Shown here: positions 15,786-24,877 of the stretch, one piece after another | Numbering within the stretch: the stretch's first letter is position 1 | Layout of the letters: each line of letters starts with the position of its first letter | DNA from: Methylobacter sp. | GTDB lineage: Bacteria; Pseudomonadota; Gammaproteobacteria; Methylococcales; Methylomonadaceae | Direction of reading: 5' to 3' | DNA length: 64,000 nt | NCBI GenBank assembly: GCA_023229605.1 | Contig: JALNYY010000007.1 | Location: 1 to 64,000, forward strand | The notes under the pieces: generated by a model | Database searches by the model: none | The model's input: only the letters and a program-made list of their open reading frames with translations | What the model was told of the DNA's origin: nothing | Program-made: the position numbers and the translations under genes

Positions 15786-16948
15786 GCGGCCTCCGCCAAT
15801 GCTACGACTTGTTCTGCCGCGTGTGCCAAATCATCCGCCGCGTAAAGATTAAGCCCGGTATTGCTCAGCAACGCACGGCCCTGTTCCGCATTGGTGCCCT
15901 CCAGGCGCACCACGACGGGGATAGTGACGTGAACCTGTTCGACCGCGGCTAAAATGCCCGCCGCGATAATATCGCATTGGACGATGCCGCCGAAAATATT
16001 CACCAATACCGCCTTCACGCTATGATCCGACAAGATCAGCTTGAACGCCTCGCAGACTTTTTCAACACTGGTGCCGCCGCCGACATCGAGAAAATTGGCC
16101 GGTAGTCCGCCTTTGAGTTTGACCAGATCCATCGTCGCCATGGCGAGTCCCGCGCCGTTGACCATGCAGCCGATATTGCCTTCCAGGGTGATGTAGTTCA
16201 GCCCGAATTGCTGGGCTTTGTTTTCCTTTTCATCCTCCTGGTCTGCATCTTTCATCGCCAAAATATCGGGATGCGCCGCCACCGCGTTATCGTCGAAATT
16301 GATCTTGGCATCCAGCGCCATCAGCTCGCCGCTGTGGGTTTCTATCAGCGGATTTATTTCAATCTGGCTGGCGTCCTTGGCTAAAAATAGGTCGTACAAG
16401 CCTTGCATTATTGCGCTTAGGGCTTTGATCTGCGCGCCTTTAAGCCCCAAGGCGTAGGCAACCTTCCGGCATTGGTAGCCTTGAAGGCCGGCAGCCGGAT
16501 GGACCGGTACCGAGATAATCTGCTCGGGCGTTTCGTGGGCGACGGTTTCTATATCCATGCCGCCCGCTGCCGAGGCGATAAAAATAATGCGCTCGCTGCC
16601 CCGGTCTACCAATACGCTCAAATAGAGTTCGCGCTTGATCGGGTAGGTTTTTTCGATCAGCACTGAGTTGATCGGCAGTCCTTCCGCGCCGGTTTGCTGG
16701 GTAACCAGCCGCTTTCCGAGCATGTCCCGGCTAAACTCGGCCACTTCGGCCGGACTCTTGGCCAGCTTTACGCCGCCGACCTTGCCCCGGCCGCCTGCGT
16801 GAACCTGTGCTTTAACCACCCAGCCGTCGCCGCCCAGCTCCTTGGCAACCTGCTCGGCGCCTTCGGGCGTGGTCGCCTGCTTGCCGTCAGGCACCGGTAT
16901 CGCGTAATGCAGAAACAACTGTTTAGCCTGGTATTCATGAATATTCAT
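15782..16948 (-). CDS. sucC: Succinate--CoA ligase, beta subunit
   Basis: ATP-grasp beta subunit partnering SucD. It begins MNIHEYQAKQLFLHYAIPVP, followed by the nucleotide-binding KAQVHAGGRGKVGGVKLAKS. The magnesium and CoA-side blocks IEINPLIETHSGELMALDAK, NGAGLAMATMDLVKLKGG, NFLDVGGGTSVEKV and VNIFGGIVQCDIIAAGI are all present. Length 388 is exactly typical. The pair is not linked to the oxoglutarate dehydrogenase genes, as it often is elsewhere. The stretch DQEDEKENKAQQFGLNY matches the usual linker position before the ligase domain. Confidence 0.94.
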   Translation of the reverse strand: MNIHEYQAKQLFLHYAIPVPDGKQATTPEGAEQVAKELGGDGWVVKAQVHAGGRGKVGGVKLAKSPAEVAEFSRDMLGKRLVTQQTGAEGLPINSVLIEKTYPIKRELYLSVLVDRGSERIIFIASAAGGMDIETVAHETPEQIISVPVHPAAGLQGYQCRKVAYALGLKGAQIKALSAIMQGLYDLFLAKDASQIEINPLIETHSGELMALDAKINFDDNAVAAHPDILAMKDADQEDEKENKAQQFGLNYITLEGNIGCMVNGAGLAMATMDLVKLKGGLPANFLDVGGGTSVEKVCEAFKLILSDHSVKAVLVNIFGGIVQCDIIAAGILAAVEQVHVTIPVVVRLEGTNAEQGRALLSNTGLNLYAADDLAHAAEQVVALAEAA

Positions 16949-17030
16949 TTACGACTCCTCGATTGACCGGTAAGGTCCGGCGGGTATTTTTCACACACGG
17001 ATGACAACTAAATGCTACGATTAAAACATT

Positions 17031-17094
17031 AAGGTACAAGGTACAAGGTACAAGGCGCAAGCTTTTTAGCCTTGAACCTTTCGCCTTGCGCCTT
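17031..17094. repeat. Hairpin with tandem AAGGTACAAGG units before pilS
   Basis: Three consecutive AAGGTACA units run into AAGGCGCAAGC, then after a T-rich loop the inverse wording CCTTGAACCTTTCGCCTTGC follows to 17094. The two halves pair imperfectly. It lies between the divergent sucC and pilS genes and shares the GAACCTTTCGCCTTG block with the element at 24795-24877, marking one dispersed family. Confidence 0.65.
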
Positions 17095-17136
17095 TAACTT
17101 CTCAAGTCCCTGTAAAACGCCATTTTAAAAACCAAC

Positions 17137-18765
17137 ATGCCGCCAAATACCAACGAGACCATCTATCCCTGCCCGTTCTCCAAAGGTTACGGGATACCCG
17201 CTCAACAAGCCTGGTTATTGCTAAAAGTTTTTTTAGGTTATCGGCTTATCCTGGCCGGCTTGTTTGTTGTTTTGTTTTACAGGTATTCAGGTTCTTCATT
17301 GTTCGGCGCTTACGACAGCCAATTATTCATCTACAGCAGCCAAAGCTACTTGCTGCTGTCAATCCTGTCGGGCATCTGTATAGCCTGGCGGCTCACGAGC
17401 TACACTACGCAGGCGCAACTGCTCATTTTTACAGACATACTCATTCTGACCTTGATCATGCACGCCTCCGGCGGCGTTAACAGCGGCATGGGCGCCTTGC
17501 TTGCGGTATCCATCGCTGCGGGCGGATTGTTAATCGGCGGCCGCTGTGCGATGCTTTTTGCCGCCATGGCCAGTTTGACTGTACTGGCTGAACAAATCTT
17601 CGCCGATTACATGCGCAGTTTTAATTCGACCTCTTACGCCAATGCCGGAATGCTGGGCGCTTCATTTTTTACCATCGCCTTGCTGTCCTATATCCTCGCA
17701 AAGCGTAGCGAACAAATATTACAGCTGGCCGATCAACAGAAACAAACCATTACCAAGCTCGAGGATCTGAACAAGTACATTATCCAGCATTTGCAGTCGG
17801 GCATCATTATCGCCAACAAGCAGCAGACCATTCAGATGGCCAACGAGTCGGCATTACGGCTGGCAAATTTAGCGGTGCTGCCGGTCAAGCTTGGCGATAT
17901 TTCTGAACAATTATCGCAGGCGTTTCAAACCTGGCTGTCCGATCCCGAACAGAATCTTGCGCTGCTCAAACTGCCGGACCAGTCCGAGATTCATAGCCGG
18001 TTTATGCCTTTGCCGACAGGCCATGAGTTTTTTTACATGATCATTCTCGAGGACATTGCTCTTTATAATCAGCAGGTGCAGCAAAGCAAGCTTGCATCGC
18101 TGGGCCGGCTCACCGCCAGCATTGCCCATGAAATACGCAACCCGTTAGGGGCTATCAGCCATGCAGGGCAATTGCTCGCGGACAATCCGCTGTTGTCCGT
18201 CCAGGACCGGCGGCTGACAGAAATCATCCAGACCCATTCAGTCCGCGTCAACCATATTATCGAAGATATTTTACAGCTATCCAGAAGAACCGACTCAAGA
18301 CGGGAAAAGCTTTATTTAAAGCCGTGGCTGGATAATTACCTGAAAAATTTCACTCTTGAACATGCCGCTAATATCGATGCATTCAAGCTCTCATATCCTG
18401 ACGAACCCTTATGTGCGGTTATAGACCCAGGTCATTTAAGGCAGGTTATGGACAACCTGTGCCGAAATGCATTGAAATACGGAAAGCCCGAGGCCGGGCC
18501 GATCATTTTACGCGCTTTTGCGATACAAAAAGCGCCCTGCATAGAAGTCGTCGATAACGGTTCCGGGATCAGCCGCGAACACCAGAGCCACCTGTTTGAA
18601 CCCTTTTTTACCACCTCTTCCAGCGGCACAGGGTTAGGGCTTTATATCTCAAGAGAATTGGCCGAATTAAATCAGGCAAAATTGAGCTATTATTTAACCG
18701 ACGATAACCGGAGCTGTTTTCGGCTCTGCTTGTTGAATGCGGAACAGACAATAATCGAACTATGA
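17137..18765 (+). CDS. pilS: Sensor histidine kinase PilS
   Basis: Membrane sensor kinase of the PilS-PilR pair that controls type IV pilin transcription. Residues about 30-200 hold six hydrophobic segments, the PilS-type membrane sensor, followed by a PAS-like region (QHLQSGIIIANKQQTIQMAN). The phosphorylated histidine is in ASIAHEIRNPLGAISHA near 335. The ATPase boxes are NLCRNALKYGKP, VVDNGSGISREHQSHLFEPF and GTGLGLYISRELAELN. Length 542 matches PilS. The stop overlaps the pilR ATG by four bases. No pilin gene is in the window. Confidence 0.9.
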   Translation: MPPNTNETIYPCPFSKGYGIPAQQAWLLLKVFLGYRLILAGLFVVLFYRYSGSSLFGAYDSQLFIYSSQSYLLLSILSGICIAWRLTSYTTQAQLLIFTDILILTLIMHASGGVNSGMGALLAVSIAAGGLLIGGRCAMLFAAMASLTVLAEQIFADYMRSFNSTSYANAGMLGASFFTIALLSYILAKRSEQILQLADQQKQTITKLEDLNKYIIQHLQSGIIIANKQQTIQMANESALRLANLAVLPVKLGDISEQLSQAFQTWLSDPEQNLALLKLPDQSEIHSRFMPLPTGHEFFYMIILEDIALYNQQVQQSKLASLGRLTASIAHEIRNPLGAISHAGQLLADNPLLSVQDRRLTEIIQTHSVRVNHIIEDILQLSRRTDSRREKLYLKPWLDNYLKNFTLEHAANIDAFKLSYPDEPLCAVIDPGHLRQVMDNLCRNALKYGKPEAGPIILRAFAIQKAPCIEVVDNGSGISREHQSHLFEPFFTTSSSGTGLGLYISRELAELNQAKLSYYLTDDNRSCFRLCLLNAEQTIIEL

Positions 18766-20105
18766 AAAAACCACTGGCATTGATAGTAGACGACGAACCC
18801 GATATTCGTGAGCTGCTGGAAATCACTCTTAACAGGATGAATATCCAGACCTGCTGCGCTGAAAATATTGCCCGCGCGAAAGCATTATTGCAACAAAAGT
18901 CTTTCGATCTTTGCCTGACCGATATGAAATTGCCGGACGGCAACGGTTTGGAGTTGGTCGATTTCATCCAAACGCTGCCCGTTTCGATACCGGTTGCCGT
19001 TATTACCGCGCACGGCAATATGGAGTCGGCCATTCTGGCGATGAAAAAAGGCGCTTTCGATTTTGTTTCGAAACCGGTCGATCTACCCGTCCTCAGGTTG
19101 CTTGTTAACAATGCTCTAAAGCTTTCCGATGCAGGCTCCGCCAAGGAAAGACAGCCCCGCGACTCGCTGCTGGGCGAATCATTAATCATGCAGGCGATCA
19201 GGGCGAAAATAGATAAACTCGCCCGCAGCCAGGCGCCGGTCTATATCAGCGGCGAATCAGGCTCGGGGAAGGAACTGGTTGCAAGGCTGATCCATCAGCG
19301 CAGCTCCCGTAGCGACCATGCTTTTGTCGCGATTAACTGTGGAGCCATTCCCCACGATCTGATGGAGAGTGAATTTTTCGGCCATAAAAAAGGCAGTTTT
19401 ACCGGGGCCGTCAGCGATAAAACAGGCTTATTCCAGGCCGCGGAAGGCGGTACCCTGTTTCTTGATGAAGTCGCCGATCTGCCGCTGTCTCTGCAAGTCA
19501 AATTGCTGCGCGCGATACAGGAAAAGAAAATCCGCCAGGTTGGAGATCAGCGGGAAATTCCGGTCGATATTCGCTTACTTAGCGCGACCCATAAAAACCT
19601 TGGCGATATGGTTCGGGACGGCAGTTTCAGGCAGGATTTATATTACCGTATCAATGTTATCGATCTTCATGTTCCCGCTTTACGTGAGCGGCCCGGCGAT
19701 ATACCGATCCTTGTCGATCATATATTAGCCAAACTGACCGATGCCGGAAAACAGGACAGGCCGGTCTTATCGGCATCAGCCTTAGCGGCATTGCAACAAT
19801 ATCATTTTCCGGGCAATGTCCGCGAGCTGGAAAATATCCTGGAACGGGCGCTTGCGCTGCATGACGGCGACTGCATAGAGAGTGGTGACCTGAGCCTGCC
19901 GGAAGCTGTGCATGACGGAGCCAGGCGGCAGAATTTTGACCGGGATTCAGGGACATTGGAAGATCACCTGGGAAAAATTGAAAGAAAAGCTATCACCCTG
20001 GCGCTGGAAGACAACGAATGGGATAAAACGGCCGCCGCCAAACAGCTGGGGCTGTCGTTCAGGTCGTTATGCTATCGATTGAAGCAGCTTGATATGGATG
20101 GGTAA
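18762..20105 (+). CDS. pilR: Sigma-54-dependent response regulator PilR
   Basis: NtrC-type activator phosphorylated by PilS. The receiver domain begins LIVDDEPDIRELLEIT with the acceptor aspartate in CLTDMKLPDGNG. The AAA+ domain has GESGSGKELVARLIH, the sigma-54 contact loop GSFTGAVSDKTGLFQ, Walker B GGTLFLDEVADLPLSLQ and the arginine-finger region FRQDLYYRINVIDLHVPALR. A Fis-type helix-turn-helix ends the protein (TAAAKQLGLSFRSLCYRLKQ). Length 447 is typical. PilR usually drives pilA from a -24/-12 promoter; the target is outside this window. Confidence 0.92.
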   Translation: MKKPLALIVDDEPDIRELLEITLNRMNIQTCCAENIARAKALLQQKSFDLCLTDMKLPDGNGLELVDFIQTLPVSIPVAVITAHGNMESAILAMKKGAFDFVSKPVDLPVLRLLVNNALKLSDAGSAKERQPRDSLLGESLIMQAIRAKIDKLARSQAPVYISGESGSGKELVARLIHQRSSRSDHAFVAINCGAIPHDLMESEFFGHKKGSFTGAVSDKTGLFQAAEGGTLFLDEVADLPLSLQVKLLRAIQEKKIRQVGDQREIPVDIRLLSATHKNLGDMVRDGSFRQDLYYRINVIDLHVPALRERPGDIPILVDHILAKLTDAGKQDRPVLSASALAALQQYHFPGNVRELENILERALALHDGDCIESGDLSLPEAVHDGARRQNFDRDSGTLEDHLGKIERKAITLALEDNEWDKTAAAKQLGLSFRSLCYRLKQLDMDG

Positions 20106-20151
20106 GTCATGGATAAGGAGCAAGGCGAAAGAGTTTTTCGAACGTATAAAA

Positions 20152-20178
20152 AAGGGGAGGCCGGATTGGCCTCCCCTT
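20152..20178 (-). terminator. Intrinsic terminator, strongest for the minus strand
   Basis: An 11-base perfect stem AAGGGGAGGCC/GGCCTCCCCTT encloses loop GGATT. Read on the minus strand it is followed by a run of six or more T, so it ends the transcript of the gene at 20201-20764. It may also stop pilR from the other side. Confidence 0.85.
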
Positions 20179-20200
20179 CATTATTCCTTGAACCTTGAGC

Positions 20201-20764
20201 CTAAGCCTTGTATTTAGTCATGGCTTCCAGCTTTCCTATCGCTTCTTTTATCTTCGCTTCAGTCTCTGCGTTCAGTTCTTTAGCTGAATAGACTTTTTCC
20301 AGCAAGCTTTCTTCAACCAACGCGTCTTTTATCCAGCGTTTGGTGAATCGGTAATTGCTATACGCCGTGGTAACCTCTCCTGTCTTTGGGTCCTTTAAAC
20401 CGGCGCTTTTTGCTGCGGCAGCTGGGGCTTTTTTAGCGGCAGCCGGTTTGGCTGTAGTCGCCTTGGCGGTTGCAGGCTTAGCCGCCGCCTTAGGTGCGAC
20501 CGCTTTGGTTGCTGCCGGTTTAGGCGGCTCAGCTTTAGTTGCCGCAGCTTTAGGCGCAACAGTTTTAGCCGCAGCCGGTGTAATTGCGGCAGGTTTTTCT
20601 GCTGCGACCGCAGCCTGGGGCTTTGGTTGTTCCACGGCTGCCGGCTGTGCTTCAGGTTTTGCCGCCGGCGCTTTGGATTTAGCCGTCGCTTTCTGTTCGC
20701 CTATAATTGCATAAACAACATAGGCGACAAAAATAGTAGTTAATATAAACAACCCTTCAGTCAT
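20201..20764 (-). CDS. Membrane-anchored Ala/Lys/Pro-rich protein
   Basis: The family is not recognised. Residues 1-22 (MTEGLFILTTIFVAYVVYAI) form one membrane segment. Residues about 28-125 are a low-complexity tract of AAKPA, KPAAT, VAPKAA and TKA units, rich in lysine and alanine like a histone H1 tail. A folded C-terminal part of about 65 residues follows (GEVTTAYSNYRFTKRWIKDA...KEAIGKLEAMTKYKA). The tract could bind nucleic acid or wall polymers, or act as a spacer. The repeats look prone to length change by slippage. The gene stands alone with its own terminator and lies convergent to pilR. Confidence 0.75.
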   Translation of the reverse strand: MTEGLFILTTIFVAYVVYAIIGEQKATAKSKAPAAKPEAQPAAVEQPKPQAAVAAEKPAAITPAAAKTVAPKAAATKAEPPKPAATKAVAPKAAAKPATAKATTAKPAAAKKAPAAAAKSAGLKDPKTGEVTTAYSNYRFTKRWIKDALVEESLLEKVYSAKELNAETEAKIKEAIGKLEAMTKYKA

Positions 20765-20891
20765 AATGGCTCTCCACCTTTATTAAATTAATTTTTCTTC
20801 ACTGCTTTAAAATTAAGCGCCGCCGGTTAACAGGCAAATCAAGGGGCGGGGCTTGTACCTGCAACCCTGTCAAATCAACCACAAGGAATTG

Positions 20892-20936
20892 TTGCTACCT
20901 TAACTATCACCTGCAATATCTGTCCATATAGGCAAA
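20892..20936. repeat. Possible decayed copy of the 12205-type repeat
   Basis: In the 274-base gap between two minus-strand genes, TTGCTACCT, CACCTGCA and TCCATATAGGCAAA occur in the same order as TTGCTCTACC, CTCCTGCA and TCCATGTAGGCAAA at 12228-12259. The spacing differs, so this is only a suggestion. The rest of the gap (20765-21038) shows nothing I can interpret beyond presumed promoter space for the minus-strand gene at 20764. Confidence 0.3.
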
Positions 20937-21038
20937 CCGTATCGCTAGTGCCGGAATATACCAGAAGCCGGAGTGCAGGCAAAACTCTAATTCGAAAAAA
21001 CGCAAACCCGGCCGGTACTTAGCGTCGGAATACGGCGA

Positions 21039-22259
21039 TTACCAGCATACCCGGCCTTTTGCCAGTTTGGGCAAGTCATCGCGTAAACCCATCGCGTAGT
21101 TGTTGAAATAAGCCTTGACCATCGCCGAGTGATTAATCAGGTTCATGCCCGCCGAACGTAAGCGGACCAAGGGCTCTGCGGTCATGCCGTAAGTCTTGTT
21201 CAGCGCATCCATACTCGACATCATCATCAGGTTATCGCCTTTACGCCAGCGCTCATAACGACGCAGGAAACGGGAGCTGGATAATGGCCTTTTTTCCTGT
21301 TTGGTTTGGATTACCAATTCCGCAATGGCTGCGGCATCTAATAGCCCGGCATTCACGCCTTGTCCCGCCAGAGGATGCATCGCATGGGCGGCATCGCCGC
21401 ACACGGCGAAATGCTGGTCGATATAACGGTTTGCGTATTGAAAGCGCAAAGGAAATGCAGCGCGCGGGCCGACGTCCAGCATCTTGCCCAGGATGCCGCC
21501 TGAAGCTTGCTCCAGAACTTGCAGAAAGTCTTGATCGGAAAGCGCCAGATGGCTTTTGGATGTTTCCGAGCCCAAGGTCCAAACGATCGAACACTGGCCG
21601 TTTTTCAACGGCAAAAAAGCCAACGGTCCTTCGTCGAGAAACCGTTGCCATGCGGTGAACTGATGGCTTTTTTCGGTCGTTACCGTAGCGACCAGGCCAT
21701 CCTGATGATAGTCCCAGCCGGTGGTTTCAATACCCGCCATCGTTCTTAATGCAGAACCCCGGCCGTCGGCGGCAATCACCAGATCGGCTTCCAGGATTCG
21801 GCCGTCTTCCAGCCGCAACTGCCTGCCGCTGTCGTTTAGCTGCATATCGACAACTGTTGCCGGGGTAATGCAGGTGGCCGACGGCAAGTCGTCCAGCGCA
21901 TCCCAAAGGGCGGCGACGGTGATCCGGTTTTCGACCAAATGCCCCAGCTCGGAAAAGAGGGTGTCCGCGCAATCAAAATGCAATTCGCCATCGGCGCGGG
22001 TATCCCATACCCGCATGTCCCGGTAAGCGCAAACGCCGCGTTGCACCATGCCCGGCCAAGCGCCCAACATTTCCAGGATGTTCTGGGAGGCTTTGGTTAA
22101 AGCGGAGACGCGAATGTCGATAGGTTCCGGCGGCCATTGTCTTTCCGGGTTGAACCGCTCCAGCAGCGCAACCTTGACGCCGCCATGCGCCAGCGCGCAA
22201 GCGGTTGCCGCACCGACCATGCCGCCGCCGCATACGATGACTTCATAACGATCGGTCAT
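21039..22259 (-). CDS. ubiI: UbiH/UbiF/VisC-family ubiquinone hydroxylase
   Basis: FAD monooxygenase hydroxylating the ring of a ubiquinone precursor. The FAD motif VCGGGMVGAATACALAHGG is at residues 9-27, DLVIAADGRGSALR near 160, and the second FAD signature FAVCGDAAHAMHPLAGQGVN near 285. The last (GDAAHxxHPLAGQG) is diagnostic for the UbiH family. Length 406 is normal. It follows ubiH, pepP and ygfB on the same strand, the order ygfB-pepP-ubiH-visC seen in gammaproteobacteria, so the fourth position supports UbiI (VisC). UbiF is the alternative. Confidence 0.82.
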   Translation of the reverse strand: MTDRYEVIVCGGGMVGAATACALAHGGVKVALLERFNPERQWPPEPIDIRVSALTKASQNILEMLGAWPGMVQRGVCAYRDMRVWDTRADGELHFDCADTLFSELGHLVENRITVAALWDALDDLPSATCITPATVVDMQLNDSGRQLRLEDGRILEADLVIAADGRGSALRTMAGIETTGWDYHQDGLVATVTTEKSHQFTAWQRFLDEGPLAFLPLKNGQCSIVWTLGSETSKSHLALSDQDFLQVLEQASGGILGKMLDVGPRAAFPLRFQYANRYIDQHFAVCGDAAHAMHPLAGQGVNAGLLDAAAIAELVIQTKQEKRPLSSSRFLRRYERWRKGDNLMMMSSMDALNKTYGMTAEPLVRLRSAGMNLINHSAMVKAYFNNYAMGLRDDLPKLAKGRVCW

Positions 22260-22263
22260 TGCT

Positions 22264-23475
22264 TCATCTCCTGCCGCCCAGCCGGGGCAAGCGCCCGGCC
22301 AGTCCCATTGCGTGACGCGTCAGCAATGTTTTGGCGGCGGGAATATGATCCAGTATCGCCAGGCCGATATTCCGTGCGGCCGCCAAGGCCAGCCAGTCGT
22401 TGGAAAAAATCCGCACTACGGTGTCGGTAAAACCGATGGTTCGGTCATGATCTTTCTGCCGGGATTCGGCATAAGCCGTTAAGAAATCGGCAGAACCTAT
22501 ATCCTGCCCAGCCTGATGCCGGGCGATGATCATTTCGGCCAGCTGCACAACGTCGCGCAAGCCTAAGTTAAACCCCTGGCCCGCAACCGGATGCAGCTGA
22601 TGCACCGCATTGCCGATAACCACGGTTCGGACTGCGGTCATTTTTTCGGCGCGGATCAGCGACAACGGGAACGCCCGCCTGGGAGCCGCCAAACTCAGCT
22701 CGCCCAGTTTGTAACCGAAGCAGCGCTGGAGTTCGGCCAAAAAGTCCGCCTCGCTGCCGGACATCAGCGCAGCGGCGTCTTCATCGGTGCGCGTCCAGAC
22801 CACTGCGCAATGATCATTCTCGACAGGCAGCAAGGCCAGCGGACCTGAGGCAGTGAAGCGTTCGAATGCGACATTATTATGGGGCAGGGATGATTTTACC
22901 GTAGTGACCAGCGCGGTCTGCCCGTACTCGGTGATCTGCTGGGCTATTTCCAGCAGCTTGCGTACCGAGGAGTTGCCGCCGTCCGCGCCAACCAGCAGTT
23001 TGGCGGATACATTTAACGGTTCATCGCCGCGTTTCAGGCTGATATTGATGGTGTTAGTTCCGGCCATCAAGCCGACCAGTCGGGCAGGGCATATCAGCTC
23101 TATACCGGCTTCAGTAACCAGCTTGGCGACATGCGCTTCTATGTCCCTTGCGGTAATCACATAGCCCAGCGCCTGCACGTTTTCTTTTTGCGCCGACAGC
23201 CGGACTTTGCCGAAATGGCCTTGATCGGAAATATGGATGTTTTTGATTGCGGTGGCGGCCTGACTGGCGCCCTGCCAGATACCCAGCGCCTCAAGCATTT
23301 TCACGGTGCCGGCCGCCAAAGCCAAGGCCCTGTCGCCGGCGGGTGAATCATGTAACTGTTCGCGGGTGTTCGCCTCAACTATTGCAATCTTCAGCCCGGT
23401 GTCTTTTAGCGCCAGCGCCAGACAGTTGCCCGCCAACCCTCCGCCGGCAATCAATAAGTCGTAATCATGTTGCAT
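22264..23475 (-). CDS. ubiH: 2-octaprenyl-6-methoxyphenol hydroxylase UbiH
   Basis: Second FAD monooxygenase of ubiquinone synthesis in tandem with the preceding family member, separated by four bases. The FAD motif IAGGGLAGNCLALAL is at residues 9-23, LLVGADGGNSSVRKL near 163 and VVIGNAVHQLHPVAGQGFNLG near 282. That last motif has GNAVHQLHP, typical of UbiH rather than UbiI. Length 403 fits. Its start overlaps the pepP stop by one base. Oxygen is the co-substrate, consistent with aerobic life. Confidence 0.86.
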   Translation of the reverse strand: MQHDYDLLIAGGGLAGNCLALALKDTGLKIAIVEANTREQLHDSPAGDRALALAAGTVKMLEALGIWQGASQAATAIKNIHISDQGHFGKVRLSAQKENVQALGYVITARDIEAHVAKLVTEAGIELICPARLVGLMAGTNTINISLKRGDEPLNVSAKLLVGADGGNSSVRKLLEIAQQITEYGQTALVTTVKSSLPHNNVAFERFTASGPLALLPVENDHCAVVWTRTDEDAAALMSGSEADFLAELQRCFGYKLGELSLAAPRRAFPLSLIRAEKMTAVRTVVIGNAVHQLHPVAGQGFNLGLRDVVQLAEMIIARHQAGQDIGSADFLTAYAESRQKDHDRTIGFTDTVVRIFSNDWLALAAARNIGLAILDHIPAAKTLLTRHAMGLAGRLPRLGGRR

Positions 23476-24785
23476 CAGGTCGCCTGCATTAAGCTTTCAA
23501 TTTCCGCAATGGTTTTGGGGACGCCGCCGGTCAATATCTCATGCCCCAGCGCGGTGACCAGCACATCATCCTCGATGCGGATGCCTATGCCGCGCCATTG
23601 TTCGTCAACGGCCTGGCAATCCGCCGGGATATACAGGCCCGGCTCTATGGTCAGCACCATGCCCGGTTCCAGCAAGCGCCATTCCTTATCCAGCTTGTAG
23701 TCGCCGACATCATGCACATCCATGCCCAACCAGTGGCCGATCCTGTGCATGTAAAACTGTTTGTATTTTTCATCCTTGATCAGCTTAGATACCTTGCCTT
23801 TCAATAATCCCAGCGACACCAGGCCTTTGGTCAGCACCTCAACCGAAGCATCGTGCGCCAGATGCCACGGCAGCCCCGGCTTGATTTGTGCGATTGCGGC
23901 CGTCTGGGCGTCCAAAACCAGTTGATAAAGCTGCTTTTGCGGTTCGCTAAAGCGGCCGGAAACCGGAAAAGTGCGGGTAATATCGGCCGCGTAATGGTCG
24001 CATTCCGCGCCGGCGTCAATCAGCAGCAGGTCGCCGCTTTTTAACTTATCGGCATTCTCGGTATAGTGCAGTACGCAGGCATTTTTGCCGCCCGCTACAA
24101 TCGAAGGGTAGGCGACCGCGCGCAGACCGTCCTGGATAAAGTTATAGATAATTTCCGCTTCTACCTGATACTCATACATCCCTGGCTTGCATTTTTGCAT
24201 GGCTTTGACATGGGCCTTGGCGGAAACATCAGCGGCGCGGCGCATCAGTTTAAGCTCTTCGGGGCTTTTGAACAGGCGCATTTCATGCAGGATATGTTCC
24301 AGCGAAACCAGCTCGCCCGGTGCAGTAACGCCGCTTCTGGACTGGCCGCGGATATGGTTTATCCAGACCAATAAATTGTGGTCGAGATCGGAATCCCGGC
24401 CTATCGGATAATAGACCTTGCCCTTGTCTTCCAGCATGCCCGGCAAAATGTCGTCCAGATCGTCAATCGGAAATGAGTCGTCAGCCTTGTAATGCGCGGT
24501 GGCGCCTTCAAGGCCTGCATGCGCACCCTCCCATAAGGCCTTTTTTTCATCGAATTCGCGGCAAAATAAAATGTATTCACCCTGTTTGCGTCCGGGGATA
24601 AAAACGGCCAGGGAATCCGGCTCATTAAAGCCGGTCAAATAATAAAAATCGCTATCCTGCCGGAACGGGTAATTTACGTCCCGGTTGCGGGTTCGGACTG
24701 CTGCGCTGCCGATAAGCGCAATATTGCCTATGCCGATGTGTTGCATTAATTGTTTGCGGCGTTTTTTAAATTCACTTTGTTTCAT
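23475..24785 (-). CDS. pepP: Xaa-Pro aminopeptidase
   Basis: Dinuclear-metal peptidase releasing the amino-terminal residue before proline. The creatinase-type amino domain includes RQDSDFYYLTGFNEPDS and VFIPGRKQGEYILFCREFD. In the catalytic pita-bread domain the metal ligands are visible: aspartates in LLIDAGAECDHYAADITRTFP, histidine in HRIGHWLGMDVHDVG, glutamates in LTIEPGLYI and GIGIRIEDDVLVT. Length 436 is typical. It sits between ygfB and ubiH as in Escherichia coli. Confidence 0.95.
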   Translation of the reverse strand: MKQSEFKKRRKQLMQHIGIGNIALIGSAAVRTRNRDVNYPFRQDSDFYYLTGFNEPDSLAVFIPGRKQGEYILFCREFDEKKALWEGAHAGLEGATAHYKADDSFPIDDLDDILPGMLEDKGKVYYPIGRDSDLDHNLLVWINHIRGQSRSGVTAPGELVSLEHILHEMRLFKSPEELKLMRRAADVSAKAHVKAMQKCKPGMYEYQVEAEIIYNFIQDGLRAVAYPSIVAGGKNACVLHYTENADKLKSGDLLLIDAGAECDHYAADITRTFPVSGRFSEPQKQLYQLVLDAQTAAIAQIKPGLPWHLAHDASVEVLTKGLVSLGLLKGKVSKLIKDEKYKQFYMHRIGHWLGMDVHDVGDYKLDKEWRLLEPGMVLTIEPGLYIPADCQAVDEQWRGIGIRIEDDVLVTALGHEILTGGVPKTIAEIESLMQAT

Positions 24786-24794
24786 TTTAAAATC

Positions 24795-24877
24795 AGGTAA
24801 AAGGTCTAAGGTTCAAGGTAAAAGGCGACAGTTGAAAGAAGTTTTACCTTGAACCTTTCGCCTTGAACCTTTCACCT
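24795..24877. repeat. Imperfect hairpin repeat overlapping the end of ygfB
   Basis: The left half AGGTAAAAGGTCTAAGGTTC and right half ACCTTGAACCTTTCGCCTTG plus AACCTTTCACCT are inverted relatives that can form a long stem. The right half extends into the ygfB reading frame and encodes its last residues. It shares its core with the element at 17031-17094. Confidence 0.65.

Noticed and set aside
14919..16948. Malate--CoA ligase (mtkA/mtkB) of the serine cycle
   Set aside because: Sequence blocks agree with SucC/SucD and no serine-cycle genes are adjacent.
17031..17094. CRISPR-like array of short repeats
   Set aside because: Units are under 12 bases without unique spacers and the second half is their inverted copy, so it is a hairpin repeat.
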